This document shows positions 35,505 through 44,155 of a stretch of 64,000 nt of DNA, in pieces (the stretch's first letter is position 1; each line of letters opens with the position of its first letter). Both the position numbers and the translations under genes were made by a program. The notes beneath the pieces are model-generated. The model was not told where the DNA came from. It searched no databases and saw nothing but the letters and a program-made list of their open reading frames with translations. Source of the DNA: Bryobacteraceae bacterium (lineage in GTDB: Bacteria > Acidobacteriota > Terriglobia > Bryobacterales > Bryobacteraceae); assembly GCA_028275505.1 (NCBI GenBank), contig JAPWUP010000001.1:1-64000 (forward strand), read 5' to 3'.

Positions 35505-37085
35505 TTACGGACGAGAAACTTCAGCGCGTGGCTCCCCCACTCGGCGAGTGGGCGCTCGGTAAAAGGCGCCGTCACCGAGATCCTCGATCAGCTCGAGTCC
35601 GAGTTGGCCGGCGAGCTCCTGTTCGCTCGGCAGGTACCACCTCTGTGTTCCACGCAGGTAGACCAAGAGCGCGCCTTCGGCCTCCATCCGCTCCAGCAGC
35701 CGCGCGGACTCGGCCTCGAAGCTCTCGTTGACCCGCCGGCTCATAGGGTTGGCCTTCCGCGGGATGGGATATGCGGTCCCGCCGGCCAGAAACCAAATCG
35801 CGCCCGGATCGTTACTGTAGTAACCTGCGGCGTTTCCCAGTTCCCGGACCCGCCTGATGGCGGCCGACTCCCTCCAGGCCTTCCCGCTGTATCCCTCACC
35901 GACCGCGAGATACTGCTTGCTCCACGCCACGGTCCGCCGAACGTGCATGGCGACCAAGAGGCAAAAGGCGGCTGCGGCCGTCACCGTCACGATCCGCCCG
36001 CGACCCGAGAGGAGGCGCCAAGCTACGCTCACGGCCACGATAAGGCCGGAAGGATAAATCACGAACCGCAGTAGACGCGGGCCCAGGTCCAACGATGCGT
36101 CGTAGACCGAAATTGAAGTTGCAAGAAAGAGCGGGTAGATGGCGAGGAAGAGGGCGTAAAACCCGAGAATCCGCCGGCGGTCGTCCCCGATCGCGTCGCG
36201 CAATCGGGCTGGCCTGCCGAACAGCAACCCTACCAGCAACGCGCAAGCCAGCGCAAGGACCAGTGCAAAAGTGGCAGGCGATGCGAACCGCTCCGGCAAT
36301 ACGAGTTCTACCAACTCGAACGCCCGGGAGAGCTGTTCGCGCGTGATCGGGTGCCACACCAAACCTCGTCCGGCAAACAGCGCATCACCGCTGGACGGAC
36401 CGCGGGGCAAGCCCCAGAGCACGGCTGGCGCGACGCCGAGCACCAGCAGGCCAGCGCAGCGCAAGAATCGCCGCCCGCTGGGAGCCCACAACCAGAGTCC
36501 TAACGCGCCAGCCAGCAGCAGGGCGATCCCGGCATAACGCGTGAGGCAAGCCAAGGTGAGCGAAACCAGGCCTACCCAGTACCGCCACTCAGCGCCGCGA
36601 ACCGCGTAGGCGCCAAGCTGATAAAGACCGAGCAATCCAAAAAACATGAACAGCGGTTCGGTCCACGCATGGGCGTGAACGCCAAGCACGACTTGAGCCG
36701 TGGCCGTGAGCGTAGCACCCAGCGCCGCCGCAACCGCGGAGCAAGTAAGTCTCGTCAGGATGAACCCCACCAGCGCCACGTTGGCCGGAAACAGGAGCAG
36801 GTTCAGCAGGCGGGCGGCGCCGGGGGGATCGAAGCCGAACTTAACTAGCCCTGCCAAAACCAACGGATAAAACGGGGCCTGAAGATTGCCAGAGCTTAGC
36901 GGCCCGGACGACTCTGCACCGGCAAACTTGAGTGCGGTCCGGAAGTAGCCCAGCGAGTCGGGGCTTAAAGCCACTCCCCAACGCGACGTCACCACCGCCA
37001 GCCACACATCCGCAGCCAGGGCTATCACACCCAGGAGAACAACCGCCACCCACTTGCTCCGGTCCAGCGATCGCCAGGATTTCAT
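35505..37085 (-). CDS. GT-C-type membrane glycosyltransferase-like protein
   Basis: The 526-residue product has about 11-12 membrane helices. The first loop contains 'SRWGVALSPDSLGYFRTALK', a Dolichyl/undecaprenyl-phosphate-sugar transferase type loop with an acidic pair, then 'SSGNLQAPFYPLVLAGLVKF'. The C-terminal about 130 residues form a soluble periplasmic domain ending with 'LGDGAFYRAPTRRVGEPRAE'. It belongs with GT39-like proteins, which use lipid-linked sugars outside the inner membrane. ATG 37085 has GGAGG 6 bases upstream. Sugar and acceptor unknown; weaker evidence than for the cytoplasmic transferases. Confidence 0.7.
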   Translation of the reverse strand: MKSWRSLDRSKWVAVVLLGVIALAADVWLAVVTSRWGVALSPDSLGYFRTALKFAGAESSGPLSSGNLQAPFYPLVLAGLVKFGFDPPGAARLLNLLLFPANVALVGFILTRLTCSAVAAALGATLTATAQVVLGVHAHAWTEPLFMFFGLLGLYQLGAYAVRGAEWRYWVGLVSLTLACLTRYAGIALLLAGALGLWLWAPSGRRFLRCAGLLVLGVAPAVLWGLPRGPSSGDALFAGRGLVWHPITREQLSRAFELVELVLPERFASPATFALVLALACALLVGLLFGRPARLRDAIGDDRRRILGFYALFLAIYPLFLATSISVYDASLDLGPRLLRFVIYPSGLIVAVSVAWRLLSGRGRIVTVTAAAAFCLLVAMHVRRTVAWSKQYLAVGEGYSGKAWRESAAIRRVRELGNAAGYYSNDPGAIWFLAGGTAYPIPRKANPMSRRVNESFEAESARLLERMEAEGALLVYLRGTQRWYLPSEQELAGQLGLELIEDLGDGAFYRAPTRRVGEPRAEVSRP

Positions 37086-37097
37086 CGCGTGCCTCCG

Positions 37098-37955
37098 CTA
37101 CACCACGTCCGCGAACGTCTTTTCCATGCGGCGGAAGTAGAAGGCGCCGGTGATGAGCACGATGAGCGAGGCCAGGGCCGAGGCGGCGATCAGCGGCCCG
37201 GGCCGCGTCCGGGCGCCCAGCAAAGCCCAGCGGAAGCCCTCCACCACGCCAGCCATCGGGTTCAATCCGTAAAGCGTCCGCCACGGCTCAGGCAGCAGGC
37301 TGCTCGGATAGGCGATCGGCGTCGCGTACATCCAGAACTGGACCAAAAACGGCACCAGGTAGCGCACGTCGCGATACTCGACGTTCAGCGCCGAAAGCCA
37401 CAATCCCACACCCAGCGCCGTCACGAAAGCGAGCAGGAAAAACGCCGGCAGCCACAGCGCCTGCCAGCCGGGCCGCACGCCGTAGAAAAGCATCATCGCG
37501 ACCAGCAGCGCAAAGGCCAGCGCGAAATCCACAGCGCCCGCCAGCACGGAGGAAAGCGGAATCGTCAGCCGCGGGAAGTAAACCTTCTTGATGAGATTGG
37601 CGCTGCCCACCAGGCTGTTGGAGGACTGGTTCAGCCCGTAGGCGAAGAACTGCCAGGGCACCAGGCCCGCCAGGGAAAAGATCGGGTAGGGCAGCCCGTC
37701 GGAAGGGATGCGAGCCAGCCGGCCGAAAAACAGGCTGAAGACCACCATGGTCATGAACGGCTGGAGGATGGCCCAGGCCGCGCCGAGGACGGTCTGCTTG
37801 TAGCGGACCTTGATGTCGCGCCACGTCAGGAAATAAAGCAGCTCGCGGTACTCCCACAGCTCGCGCAGCTTCAGGGACACCCAGCCGCGCGAAGGCTCGA
37901 TGCGGATGACGGGCGTCGCCTCTGCGGGCGCGCGAGTTTCAGCGACTACGGCCAC
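37098..37955 (-). CDS. wzm: ABC-2 type polysaccharide exporter permease
   Basis: The 285-residue product has an amphipathic N-terminal segment ('SLKLRELWEYRELLYFLTWR') followed by 'DIKVRYKQTVLGAAWAILQP', the hallmark of Wzm/KpsM/RfbD permeases, and six membrane helices. 'GLVPWQFFAYGLNQSSNSLV' and 'IAYPSSLLPEPWRTLYGLNP' are typical family loops. It pairs with the Wzt at 33230-34516, although two other genes lie between them. It moves the finished lipid-linked polysaccharide across the inner membrane. The GTG start overlaps the upstream beta-propeller gene by 10 bases. Confidence 0.92.
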   Translation of the reverse strand: MAVVAETRAPAEATPVIRIEPSRGWVSLKLRELWEYRELLYFLTWRDIKVRYKQTVLGAAWAILQPFMTMVVFSLFFGRLARIPSDGLPYPIFSLAGLVPWQFFAYGLNQSSNSLVGSANLIKKVYFPRLTIPLSSVLAGAVDFALAFALLVAMMLFYGVRPGWQALWLPAFFLLAFVTALGVGLWLSALNVEYRDVRYLVPFLVQFWMYATPIAYPSSLLPEPWRTLYGLNPMAGVVEGFRWALLGARTRPGPLIAASALASLIVLITGAFYFRRMEKTFADVV

Positions 37956-39931
37956 GGCTGGCTCCTCGCAGGTTCGAAAGCATCAGGTGCGGCTTCTTCT
38001 TCGATCAGGATGTTGCGGATGCGTCGCAGCGACGTGGTCCCGTAAAGGTACAGATCGCGGCCCACGAAAAGCAGGTTCTGCGCGGGCCGGGCCTCCAGGA
38101 CGCGCTCCACGTACCCGGTCCGCGGGTCAATGCGGCTGATGAAATTGTCCACGTAGAGCCAGACCCAACCGTCCGGTCCCAGGATCGGACGGCGGTTGTA
38201 GGACCTCATGTCGCCGAACGCCTGACCGCCCAGATCCTGCACCCACAAAACCTCGCCCGTACGCACGTCGGCCTTGAAGAAACGCGTGCCCAGCAGACCG
38301 AGAACGATGCCCGGCTCCACTTCCACGAGCTTGTCCAGCGCGGAGAGGCCGGGCACGGGAACGATCTCGCGCTCGATGGCGCGGGAGGCCACGTCGTAGA
38401 CGAACAAGCGGGCCTCGAGGCCGGGCTCGATCGCGATGCTGCTGTAAACGATCTTGCGGCCATGGTCGGCGGCGATCAGATCGCGCACGTCGTACTTTTC
38501 AAAGGGCGCCCGCAGGCTGCCGCGAGCGCCGGTGACCGGGTCGTACCAGCCGAGTTGGCCGCCCACGCTGTCGCGCTCGTGATGCACGCCCACGTAAACC
38601 AGGCCGTCGGCTCCGCGCGCCAGGTAGTAGTGGTACTTGTGGAAGCCGGGCAGCATGTAAGGGTTCACGCCGGGATCATAAGGATTCGCCGTCGAATAAA
38701 CCAGCGTCCAGGGCCTGACGGGATTCCAGCGCAGGGTGGCCGCAGGGTAGCCTGCGAAGAACCACTCGCCGTTGACGGGCAGGGCCGCGTACAGGCTGCG
38801 CTGGGTGCGACCGAGAGGTTTGACGGCGCCGCTGACCGTGTCATAGATGACCAGCGGGCCGTAACCGAACGGGAAGACCAGCAACTCGGAACCGGAGAAG
38901 CGGTAGAGCCGATGGACCGTTTCCGCCGCCATGCGGATGGGCGCCGATGCCGAGCGCCATTCCGGTTCGCCCGCGCGCCGCCAGCGGATAGTGGCGAGGC
39001 CGCCAGTGGCGGTGTCCGGCGTCGCTTCCGCCAGATCGAGCTGAACGCCGAACTCTTTCATGGCGACGGCCTCGGTCACGTCAGGGACCAGCCCGCGCGG
39101 CCAACTGGCCAGAGCCGGCCTTTGCCCCGGAGGCAGCGGCGCCAGCTCGCCATTTTCCAGCCGGAACCACGCGCCTCCCGGACCCTGCGTGTACCAGCCT
39201 CCGTTCGCGCCGCGCGAGACGCCCACGTAACTGAGGCGAGCGTCCTTCCAGTACACCTTCTGCTGTTTGGTCTCGCGATCGTAGATCACCAGATACCAGG
39301 GCATCTGGCCGATGGCGACGTAGACGTAGCGACGGTCGGCGCCCAGCGTGTAGGCGTAGCGATAGTAGGGCGGGCCGGGATCGTCCATGATGCCGAAGTT
39401 TTCCAGCACGCCGGTTTCGGGATCGTAGCGCTCGACGTAGCCCTTCGTGGTTTCGCCCAGGTAGACGGCGCCGTCGTCGCCCTCGATGGCGTACTGGGTG
39501 GATTCGGCCAGTTTGCCCAGCAGGCGCGTCTGGCCGGTCTCGGGATCGTACTCGGTAAGGTGACCCGAGCCGATGTAAATCTTGCCGTTCGAATGGAGGA
39601 TGGTCCCGTTGGGTCCCGGACCGCCCGGCGCGATGTCCACCACACGCACCGCGCCCGTGTCCAGGTTCAGATCGAGAGCCTGAAACTGGGCGGTCCCCGT
39701 GTACATGAGCAGCAGATGGACCTCGCCGGTGCGAGGCGACCGGAACATCAGCCGTTGCGAAAGAGTCGCAGCCTCGATGACAGGTCCCAGATTTTCGACC
39801 ACGTAGGGACCCGGAGCGAGGGTCATGCGACGCTGAGTCGGGCGGTCGGACGCCACGACAGCGAGAGCCACCGCACAAAGCGCGGCGGCTTTGCGCGGCG
39901 AGGCGGCTTCACTCGCCAGATGATTCCGCAT
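37946..39931 (-). CDS. Large beta-propeller protein of the polysaccharide locus
   Basis: The 661-residue product has a weak signal-like N-terminus ('KAAALCAVALAVVASDR') and then many repeated strands with 'GKIYIGSGHLTEYDPETGQT', 'GAVYLGETTKGYVERYDPET', 'RRYVYVAIGQMPWYLVIYDR' and 'GLVYVGVHHERDSVGGQLGW'. The recurring 'YDPETG' suggests seven or more propeller blades of PQQ/SMP-30-like type. There is no catalytic motif I can name. It overlaps the Wzc gene by 23 bases and Wzm by 10, so it is co-translated with the export machinery. It may bind glycan in the periplasm or be a polysaccharide lyase-like propeller; unproven. Confidence 0.75.
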   Translation of the reverse strand: MRNHLASEAASPRKAAALCAVALAVVASDRPTQRRMTLAPGPYVVENLGPVIEAATLSQRLMFRSPRTGEVHLLLMYTGTAQFQALDLNLDTGAVRVVDIAPGGPGPNGTILHSNGKIYIGSGHLTEYDPETGQTRLLGKLAESTQYAIEGDDGAVYLGETTKGYVERYDPETGVLENFGIMDDPGPPYYRYAYTLGADRRYVYVAIGQMPWYLVIYDRETKQQKVYWKDARLSYVGVSRGANGGWYTQGPGGAWFRLENGELAPLPPGQRPALASWPRGLVPDVTEAVAMKEFGVQLDLAEATPDTATGGLATIRWRRAGEPEWRSASAPIRMAAETVHRLYRFSGSELLVFPFGYGPLVIYDTVSGAVKPLGRTQRSLYAALPVNGEWFFAGYPAATLRWNPVRPWTLVYSTANPYDPGVNPYMLPGFHKYHYYLARGADGLVYVGVHHERDSVGGQLGWYDPVTGARGSLRAPFEKYDVRDLIAADHGRKIVYSSIAIEPGLEARLFVYDVASRAIEREIVPVPGLSALDKLVEVEPGIVLGLLGTRFFKADVRTGEVLWVQDLGGQAFGDMRSYNRRPILGPDGWVWLYVDNFISRIDPRTGYVERVLEARPAQNLLFVGRDLYLYGTTSLRRIRNILIEEEAAPDAFEPARSQPWP

Positions 39932-42263
39932 GGTAATACCCGCCCGGATAATAATAGCGCCGGTAGTAGGAGTAGTAGCCGGGGCCGGAGGTTTGCGGGT
40001 TCCAGTCGTTCAGGATGACGCCCAGCACCGGGATACCGTCTTCGGCCAGGCGCTGGCGCACGGCCTGGGCGGCGTCGCGCGTGGTTTTGCCGGCGCGCAG
40101 GACGAGGACGACGGCGTCCGCCACGCGTCCGAGCACGCGGGCGTCCGGGATCTGGAGCACGGGCGGGCTGTCAATCAGAACCATATCGAAGTTCTCTCGC
40201 AGCCGCTGGATAAGAGCCGGCAGTTGCGGCGAGTACAGCAGGTTGGTGGCCGCGGCGGTGCTGGGTCCCGCGGTCAGCAGGAACAGGCCGCTGACGCCGG
40301 TCTCGCGCACCAGACCGGGCAAGGCGGCCGCCGGATCCGCGTTGCGGTCGCGCAGGAAGTCGCTCAGGCCGAAGCTGTTGGGCACCGCGAAGATTTCGTG
40401 CAGGTGGGGCTTGCGCATGTCGCCATCCACCAGCACCACTTTCTGGCCGGCCTCGGCCAGCGCCGCCGCAAGGTTGCTGGCCACCGTCGTCTTCCCTTCG
40501 CCGGCAGCGGGGCTGGTCAGGACGAGAACTTTGGGCCGGCCGCCGTTGTGCGTGGAGAACAGGATGGAAGTGAGGGTGGCGCGGAAGGATTCGGCCAGCG
40601 CGGAGCTGCGATGCTTCAGGGTGATCAGCTCGAGGCGGTCGCCGTCGGAATTTTCCGCAGCCCCACTTTCCGGTTCGGGCAAGGCGCGGCGCCGGGACTT
40701 GCGCAGGTAATAGAGGCGCTTGCGCCCCGCATCCGCCGAGGGGATCACGCCCAGCTCGGACAGGCCCAGATAGAAGCCGGCATCATCGGGGTTGCGAATG
40801 GCGCGATCGTAGCGGTGTCGCAGGATCACGAAGCCGACCCCGCCGATCAATCCGACGACCAGGCCGAGGCCGCCGCTGCGAGGCAGGTCCGGCTTGTAGG
40901 GCGCCGCGGGCGGCTTGGCCGGATCCACCACGCGCACGTTGCTGGCGCGAATCGCCGAGGCCACGCTGGCCTCCTTGACGCGCTGGAGCATGGCTTCGTA
41001 AAGCTGGCGGTTGGTCTCGACTTCGCGCTTGAGAATGTTGTACTGGATGGCCTTTTCGGCCTCTTCGCGCACCCGGGCCGCCTGCCGCTCGTAATCGGCC
41101 AAGAGCAGCTTCTCGCGACGCACTGCTTCTTCATAATCGTTTCGGATGCGGTTCAAAACCGCGTCGCGTTCCTTGTTGAAGGCGGCCTCGACGGCGGCGA
41201 TCTGGGCTTGCACGCGCTTCACGCGGGAGTGGGCGGGCGTGAAAGTGGTGGAGAGTTCGGCCAGCTCGCGTTGCAGGTCGGCGATGCGGGACTGATAGGC
41301 GCGCAAGGAAGCGTCGTTCAGCACGTCGGGCAGCGCCTCGGGCGGGCTGGTGCGAGCCGTCTCGTAGCGCGACTGTTTGGCGATGCGATCGGCCTGGGCG
41401 CGGCTGAGTTCCTCCTGGATCTGGCGCAGCTTTTCCTCGGAGACGTTGCGGTCGGCCGTCATCATGAGGCCGGCGTTGCGCGCGTAGGTTTGCAGGGCGT
41501 CCTCAGAGCGCTCGAGCTTGATGCGCATGTCTTCGAGCTGGCGCGCGAGCCACTCGCTGGTGCGCTGCGCCATGTTCCAGCGGGACTCCAGATTCTCCCG
41601 GATGTACTCGTCGGCCAGGGTATTGGCGAAGGCGGCGGCGACTTTGGGATCGGTGGAATCGCACAAGATTTCGACGATGCGAGTTTCCTCGTCCGAGCGC
41701 ACCTTGACGGCGCCGGCCGCCATCGCCACCGCTTGCTCGTACGCCGTGGCCGGGGGCGGCTCGGGGAGGTTCAGGGCGCGCCGCCAGGCGGAGATGCGGC
41801 TGGTCTCAAGGCCCAGGTCGGCGGGCTTGGCGGCCTTGAGCTTTTGCACGACGCGCTCGATCAGGGTTGCACTTTGGATGAGCTTGACCTGCGTGGGGAT
41901 GTCGCTCAACCCGTACGCGCGCCCGCCCGACTGATCCACCGGGCTGACCTGCCGCATGTTGAGGAACTCTTCGTTGAGGGCCTGGATTTCGAGCGTGGTG
42001 CGCGCCTGGTAGACCGGGGTTTGGGGGATCGTCACGAGCACGCCCGCCAGCGCGCCCAGGAAGGCAAACAGGACCAGGGTGCCCTTTCGCCGTCGCAGCA
42101 GGTACCAGTATTCGAGCAGGCCGCTGCGCCCGGTCTCTTCGTGATAGGCGCCGTAGCCGTAGCCATAGGGCGGCACGTCAATGTACTGCGCGGGCGCCGG
42201 CTCCCGAGGAGACCGGGGTGCGACAGGACCCGGACCGGGTAGCTGGGCAGGTTGTTCAGGCAT
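39909..42263 (-). CDS. wzc: Polysaccharide co-polymerase/tyrosine autokinase (Wzc/BY-kinase)
   Basis: The 784-residue product is a full Wzc. A Pro/Tyr-rich cytoplasmic N-tail is followed by a membrane helix ('LVLFAFLGALAGVLVTIP'), the Wzz chain-length domain, long coiled-coil stretches (about residues 200-430: 'RQIQEELSRAQADRIAKQSR'), the P-x-x-P segment 'DPAKPPAAPYKPDLPRSGG' before the second helix, and a C-terminal BY-kinase. The kinase has Walker A 'TSPAAGEGKTTVASNLAAAL', A' 'VVLVDGDMRKP' and B 'FDMVLIDSPPVL', and ends in a Tyr cluster 'GYYSYYRRYYYPGGYYHAE' for autophosphorylation. It controls chain length and export with the Wza-like protein upstream. Confidence 0.95.
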   Translation of the reverse strand: MPEQPAQLPGPGPVAPRSPREPAPAQYIDVPPYGYGYGAYHEETGRSGLLEYWYLLRRRKGTLVLFAFLGALAGVLVTIPQTPVYQARTTLEIQALNEEFLNMRQVSPVDQSGGRAYGLSDIPTQVKLIQSATLIERVVQKLKAAKPADLGLETSRISAWRRALNLPEPPPATAYEQAVAMAAGAVKVRSDEETRIVEILCDSTDPKVAAAFANTLADEYIRENLESRWNMAQRTSEWLARQLEDMRIKLERSEDALQTYARNAGLMMTADRNVSEEKLRQIQEELSRAQADRIAKQSRYETARTSPPEALPDVLNDASLRAYQSRIADLQRELAELSTTFTPAHSRVKRVQAQIAAVEAAFNKERDAVLNRIRNDYEEAVRREKLLLADYERQAARVREEAEKAIQYNILKREVETNRQLYEAMLQRVKEASVASAIRASNVRVVDPAKPPAAPYKPDLPRSGGLGLVVGLIGGVGFVILRHRYDRAIRNPDDAGFYLGLSELGVIPSADAGRKRLYYLRKSRRRALPEPESGAAENSDGDRLELITLKHRSSALAESFRATLTSILFSTHNGGRPKVLVLTSPAAGEGKTTVASNLAAALAEAGQKVVLVDGDMRKPHLHEIFAVPNSFGLSDFLRDRNADPAAALPGLVRETGVSGLFLLTAGPSTAAATNLLYSPQLPALIQRLRENFDMVLIDSPPVLQIPDARVLGRVADAVVLVLRAGKTTRDAAQAVRQRLAEDGIPVLGVILNDWNPQTSGPGYYSYYRRYYYPGGYYHAESSGE

Positions 42264-42287
42264 GGCAGGACCGTCCCTGCATTGCGT

Positions 42288-43241
42288 TCATCGCGCTCCG
42301 CGATAAATGGCGAAGCCAGTGCCGATCGCGAACATGGCCTCTACGCTGCGGTAGGCAAGGTTCTTGCTCGTGCTGCCAGGCACAAAGAGAATGTCGTCAG
42401 GGCCCAGAGGCACGTCGCTGGCCTTCCCTTGCAGAATGCGCTTCAGATCAATGGGGATTTCGGTGCGAGTGGTCGAGCCCTGCGAGGCCCGAAGAATCTT
42501 GGCGTTCTGCGGCGCCGCACCGCGATCGAGACCTTCGGCCAGCGAAAGCGCCTGGAGCACCGTAAGAATTTCCTTGTCGCCGAGCACGAACCCGCCGGGC
42601 TTGCGGACGGAACCGATCACGTAGACCATTTGCGCGCGCGGCACCGTGATGACGTCAAACGGGCAGACGAGAATGTTCTGCTCGGGGTTTTGCGCCTCCA
42701 TCACCGACTTGACCGAGACTTCGGCGATCCAGAACTGGCCGGTGGGATCCTCGGTGGTTCCCGGCAAAGGAATGCGGCCCCATTGCTTGCGGCGCGTAAT
42801 GCGAATCGTGTCGCCGGCGTCGGGTCGCAAACCGCCGGCCAGCGAGAGGACTTCGAAGAGGGTCTTGCGGCCCTCCAGTTGCAACACGCCGGGGCTGGCC
42901 ACGGCGCCGAGGACGGACACCGGCTGGCTGCGATACTGGTTCACCGAGACTGCGACCTGCGGTTCGACCAGGTAGGTTTTCAGCCGCCGCGTCAACTCGG
43001 CTTCCAACTGCTCGATGGTGAGGCCGCCCGCTTGCACGCGTCCCACCAAAGGCAGATTGATCAAACCCTGCATGTCAATGCGCACGGGGCGATCGGCGAT
43101 TTCGGGGGCGTCCGGCGCGCGGATGACGATCTCGTCGCCGGGACCTAGCACGTAAGTGTTAGGCGGGCCGGGCGACGGTTCCTGCAAGGCAGCCAGAGCC
43201 GAGCAGGAGAGCAAAGCGGCCCAGCTTATCAGACGCCTCAT
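42288..43241 (-). CDS. wza: Outer-membrane polysaccharide export protein (Wza-like, SLBB domains)
   Basis: The 317-residue product has a signal peptide with a possible lipobox ('AALLSCSALAAL'). The polysaccharide export domain 'TYVLGPGDEIVIRAPDAPEI' is followed by 'GLINLPLVGRVQAGGLTIEQ' and 'LEAELTRRLKTYLVEPQVAV', then two SLBB domains: 'VSVLGAVASPGVLQLEGRKT' and 'VYVIGSVRKPGGFVLGDKEI'. It would form the outer-membrane channel that works with Wzc. It begins 20 bases after the ribbon-helix-helix gene, so the two share a transcript. GGAG lies 7 bases before the ATG. Confidence 0.93.
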   Translation of the reverse strand: MRRLISWAALLSCSALAALQEPSPGPPNTYVLGPGDEIVIRAPDAPEIADRPVRIDMQGLINLPLVGRVQAGGLTIEQLEAELTRRLKTYLVEPQVAVSVNQYRSQPVSVLGAVASPGVLQLEGRKTLFEVLSLAGGLRPDAGDTIRITRRKQWGRIPLPGTTEDPTGQFWIAEVSVKSVMEAQNPEQNILVCPFDVITVPRAQMVYVIGSVRKPGGFVLGDKEILTVLQALSLAEGLDRGAAPQNAKILRASQGSTTRTEIPIDLKRILQGKASDVPLGPDDILFVPGSTSKNLAYRSVEAMFAIGTGFAIYRGAR

Positions 43242-43261
43242 ATCAAGTCTCCTGGGCTTTC

Positions 43262-43558
43262 CTATGCAGACTGCCGTGGCGGCTGGCTTTCACCGGCCGC
43301 CGTCTTGGATTCCACCAGTTGGGCGAGTCGTTCGACGGCGCGGTCCAGAACGCTGAGGCGACCCGCAAGCCACTCGATTTTGCTTTCCAGGTCACTGGGC
43401 CGCATGGCATTGCTGGACAGATAGTCCTCGATCGCGCGCCGAGCCAACTCGGATATGCTTTGTATGCCGTTATTGGCCGAGAACACCCTGAGCGCCTCGT
43501 ACTCTTCGGGAGAGAGGCGGAAGCTCACGATACGACACCGGCGATTGGAAGCGATCAT
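43262..43558 (-). CDS. Ribbon-helix-helix (CopG/Arc-like) regulator
   Basis: The 98-residue product opens with 'RRCRIVSFRLSPEEYEALRV', a basic beta-strand followed by helix 1 of the RHH fold, and 'IQSISELARRAIEDYL' as helix 2. The second half ('IEWLAGRLSVLDRAVERLAQ') is a likely coiled coil for oligomerisation. GGAGG precedes the ATG. As first gene ahead of the Wza/Wzc-like genes, it probably regulates the polysaccharide operon and itself, and the palindromes upstream are candidate operators. An antitoxin role is less likely because no toxin gene is beside it. Confidence 0.78.
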   Translation of the reverse strand: MIASNRRCRIVSFRLSPEEYEALRVFSANNGIQSISELARRAIEDYLSSNAMRPSDLESKIEWLAGRLSVLDRAVERLAQLVESKTAAGESQPPRQSA

Positions 43559-43706
43559 GCTGCCTCCGTCGGCCAGACGCTTGCGGAGCCTTGGTTAGGA
43601 GATGTTTGGCAGGAGGCTCTGTCCGTTCTTGGGAAAAACTTACCCCGGGAACTGGCCTTCCGCGCAGCGATCTGACTGCCAGCCCGCAGCAACCCCTGCC
43701 GTGGAT

Positions 43707-43736
43707 CGTAGGACGCTAGTAAGTCAGTGTCCTACG
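43707..43736. repeat. Inverted repeat, 8-bp arms, 14-base loop
   Basis: CGTAGGAC and GTCCTACG are perfect inverted complements. No T-run follows on either strand, so an operator or RNA hairpin is more likely than an intrinsic terminator. Confidence 0.6.
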
Positions 43737-43754
43737 CAACTGAGGAAACGCACA

Positions 43755-43771
43755 GCTCACGCTCTGTGAGC
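43755..43771. repeat. Inverted repeat, 6-bp arms, 5-base loop
   Basis: GCTCAC-GCTCT-GTGAGC, perfect arms. It lies 19 bases from the previous hairpin. Confidence 0.45.
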
Positions 43772-43809
43772 CCCAGCGGGCTTCACCGCGTACACACCCG
43801 CACCCGCGT

Positions 43810-43824
43810 GGTACCACTGGTACC
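43810..43824. promoter_or_regulatory. Candidate operator: perfect 15-bp palindrome (7-1-7)
   Basis: GGTACCA-C-TGGTACC is a perfect dyad with a single central base. It is directly followed by a second small hairpin, CCCTC-TCGG-GAGGG (43824-43837). It has the same geometry as the AT-rich dyad at 43912-43926. It may be bound by the RHH regulator, which is inference. Confidence 0.42.
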
Positions 43825-43870
43825 CCTCTCGGGAGGGTTAACCAAGGCGCCAAGCGAGGCTGAGACTTTG

Positions 43871-43900
43871 TATTTACCATGGAGTGCACCTGTCTGACAA
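43871..43900 (-). promoter_or_regulatory. Weak candidate promoter for the RHH/Wza/Wzc operon
   Basis: On the minus strand TTGTCA (43900-43895) is followed after 18 bases by TAAATA (43876-43871). The -35 is good and the -10 weak. It sits between the two 15-bp dyads, which would suit repression. The leader to 43558 would be about 310 bases and would include the hairpins. Confidence 0.3.
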
Positions 43901-43911
43901 GACCTTAGGCG

Positions 43912-43926
43912 ATAAAAAGTTTTTAT
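43912..43926. promoter_or_regulatory. AT-rich perfect 15-bp palindrome (7-1-7)
   Basis: ATAAAAA-G-TTTTTAT is a perfect dyad in otherwise GC-rich DNA, just upstream of the candidate minus-strand promoter. It could be an operator, an UP-like element or an integration-linked site. Confidence 0.45.
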
Positions 43927-44065
43927 ACGAGGTGGGCATCAGTCGAATCACCTATCTCCCGAAGCAGCGCGTTACGCGAACCACACAAACAAAGCGCGTC
44001 GAAGTTGTGGGCAAGCGAAAGATCCTGCCGCTGTCAAGCCCGGGCGCCGCGGCGGCTTGAAGCGC

Positions 44066-44152
44066 ATGGCTATGCTAACCCCGCAGCAGCGAGCCGACCT
44101 GGCCCGCCGGGCCGCGCTGGCGCGCTGGCGACGGGCCAAACCGGAGAAGTAA
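44066..44152 (+). pseudogene. Remnant of small mobile-element-associated basic protein
   Basis: The frame ends with 'MAMLTPQQRADLARRAALAR' and 'WRRAKPEK', and the in-frame codons before the ATG read 'KDPAAVKPGRRGGLKR'. Together they match the small basic K-D-P-A-A-V...G-R-R-G-G-L-K...A-R-W protein often seen near integrases in acidobacteria (from memory). No start codon with a ribosome site precedes the KDPAAV part, so I treat it as truncated. Its stop is 4 bases before the integrase start. Confidence 0.45.
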
Positions 44153-44155
44153 GCC

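Larger units (their letters stand above)
43559..44065. other. Palindrome-rich intergenic region, no complete gene
   Basis: About 500 bases between the RHH regulator and the mobile-element remnants. I see no convincing complete gene, but five inverted repeats and one weak minus-strand promoter lie within 43.70-43.93 kb (listed separately). The last part, before 44066, is an open frame that reads into the small-protein remnant. The stretch around 43.90-43.93 kb is strikingly AT-rich for this genome. Confidence 0.6.

Noticed and set aside
39930-42242. 770-residue plus-strand ORF
   Set aside because: It is antisense to the Wzc-like gene, whose domains are unmistakable; the ORF has no recognisable motif.
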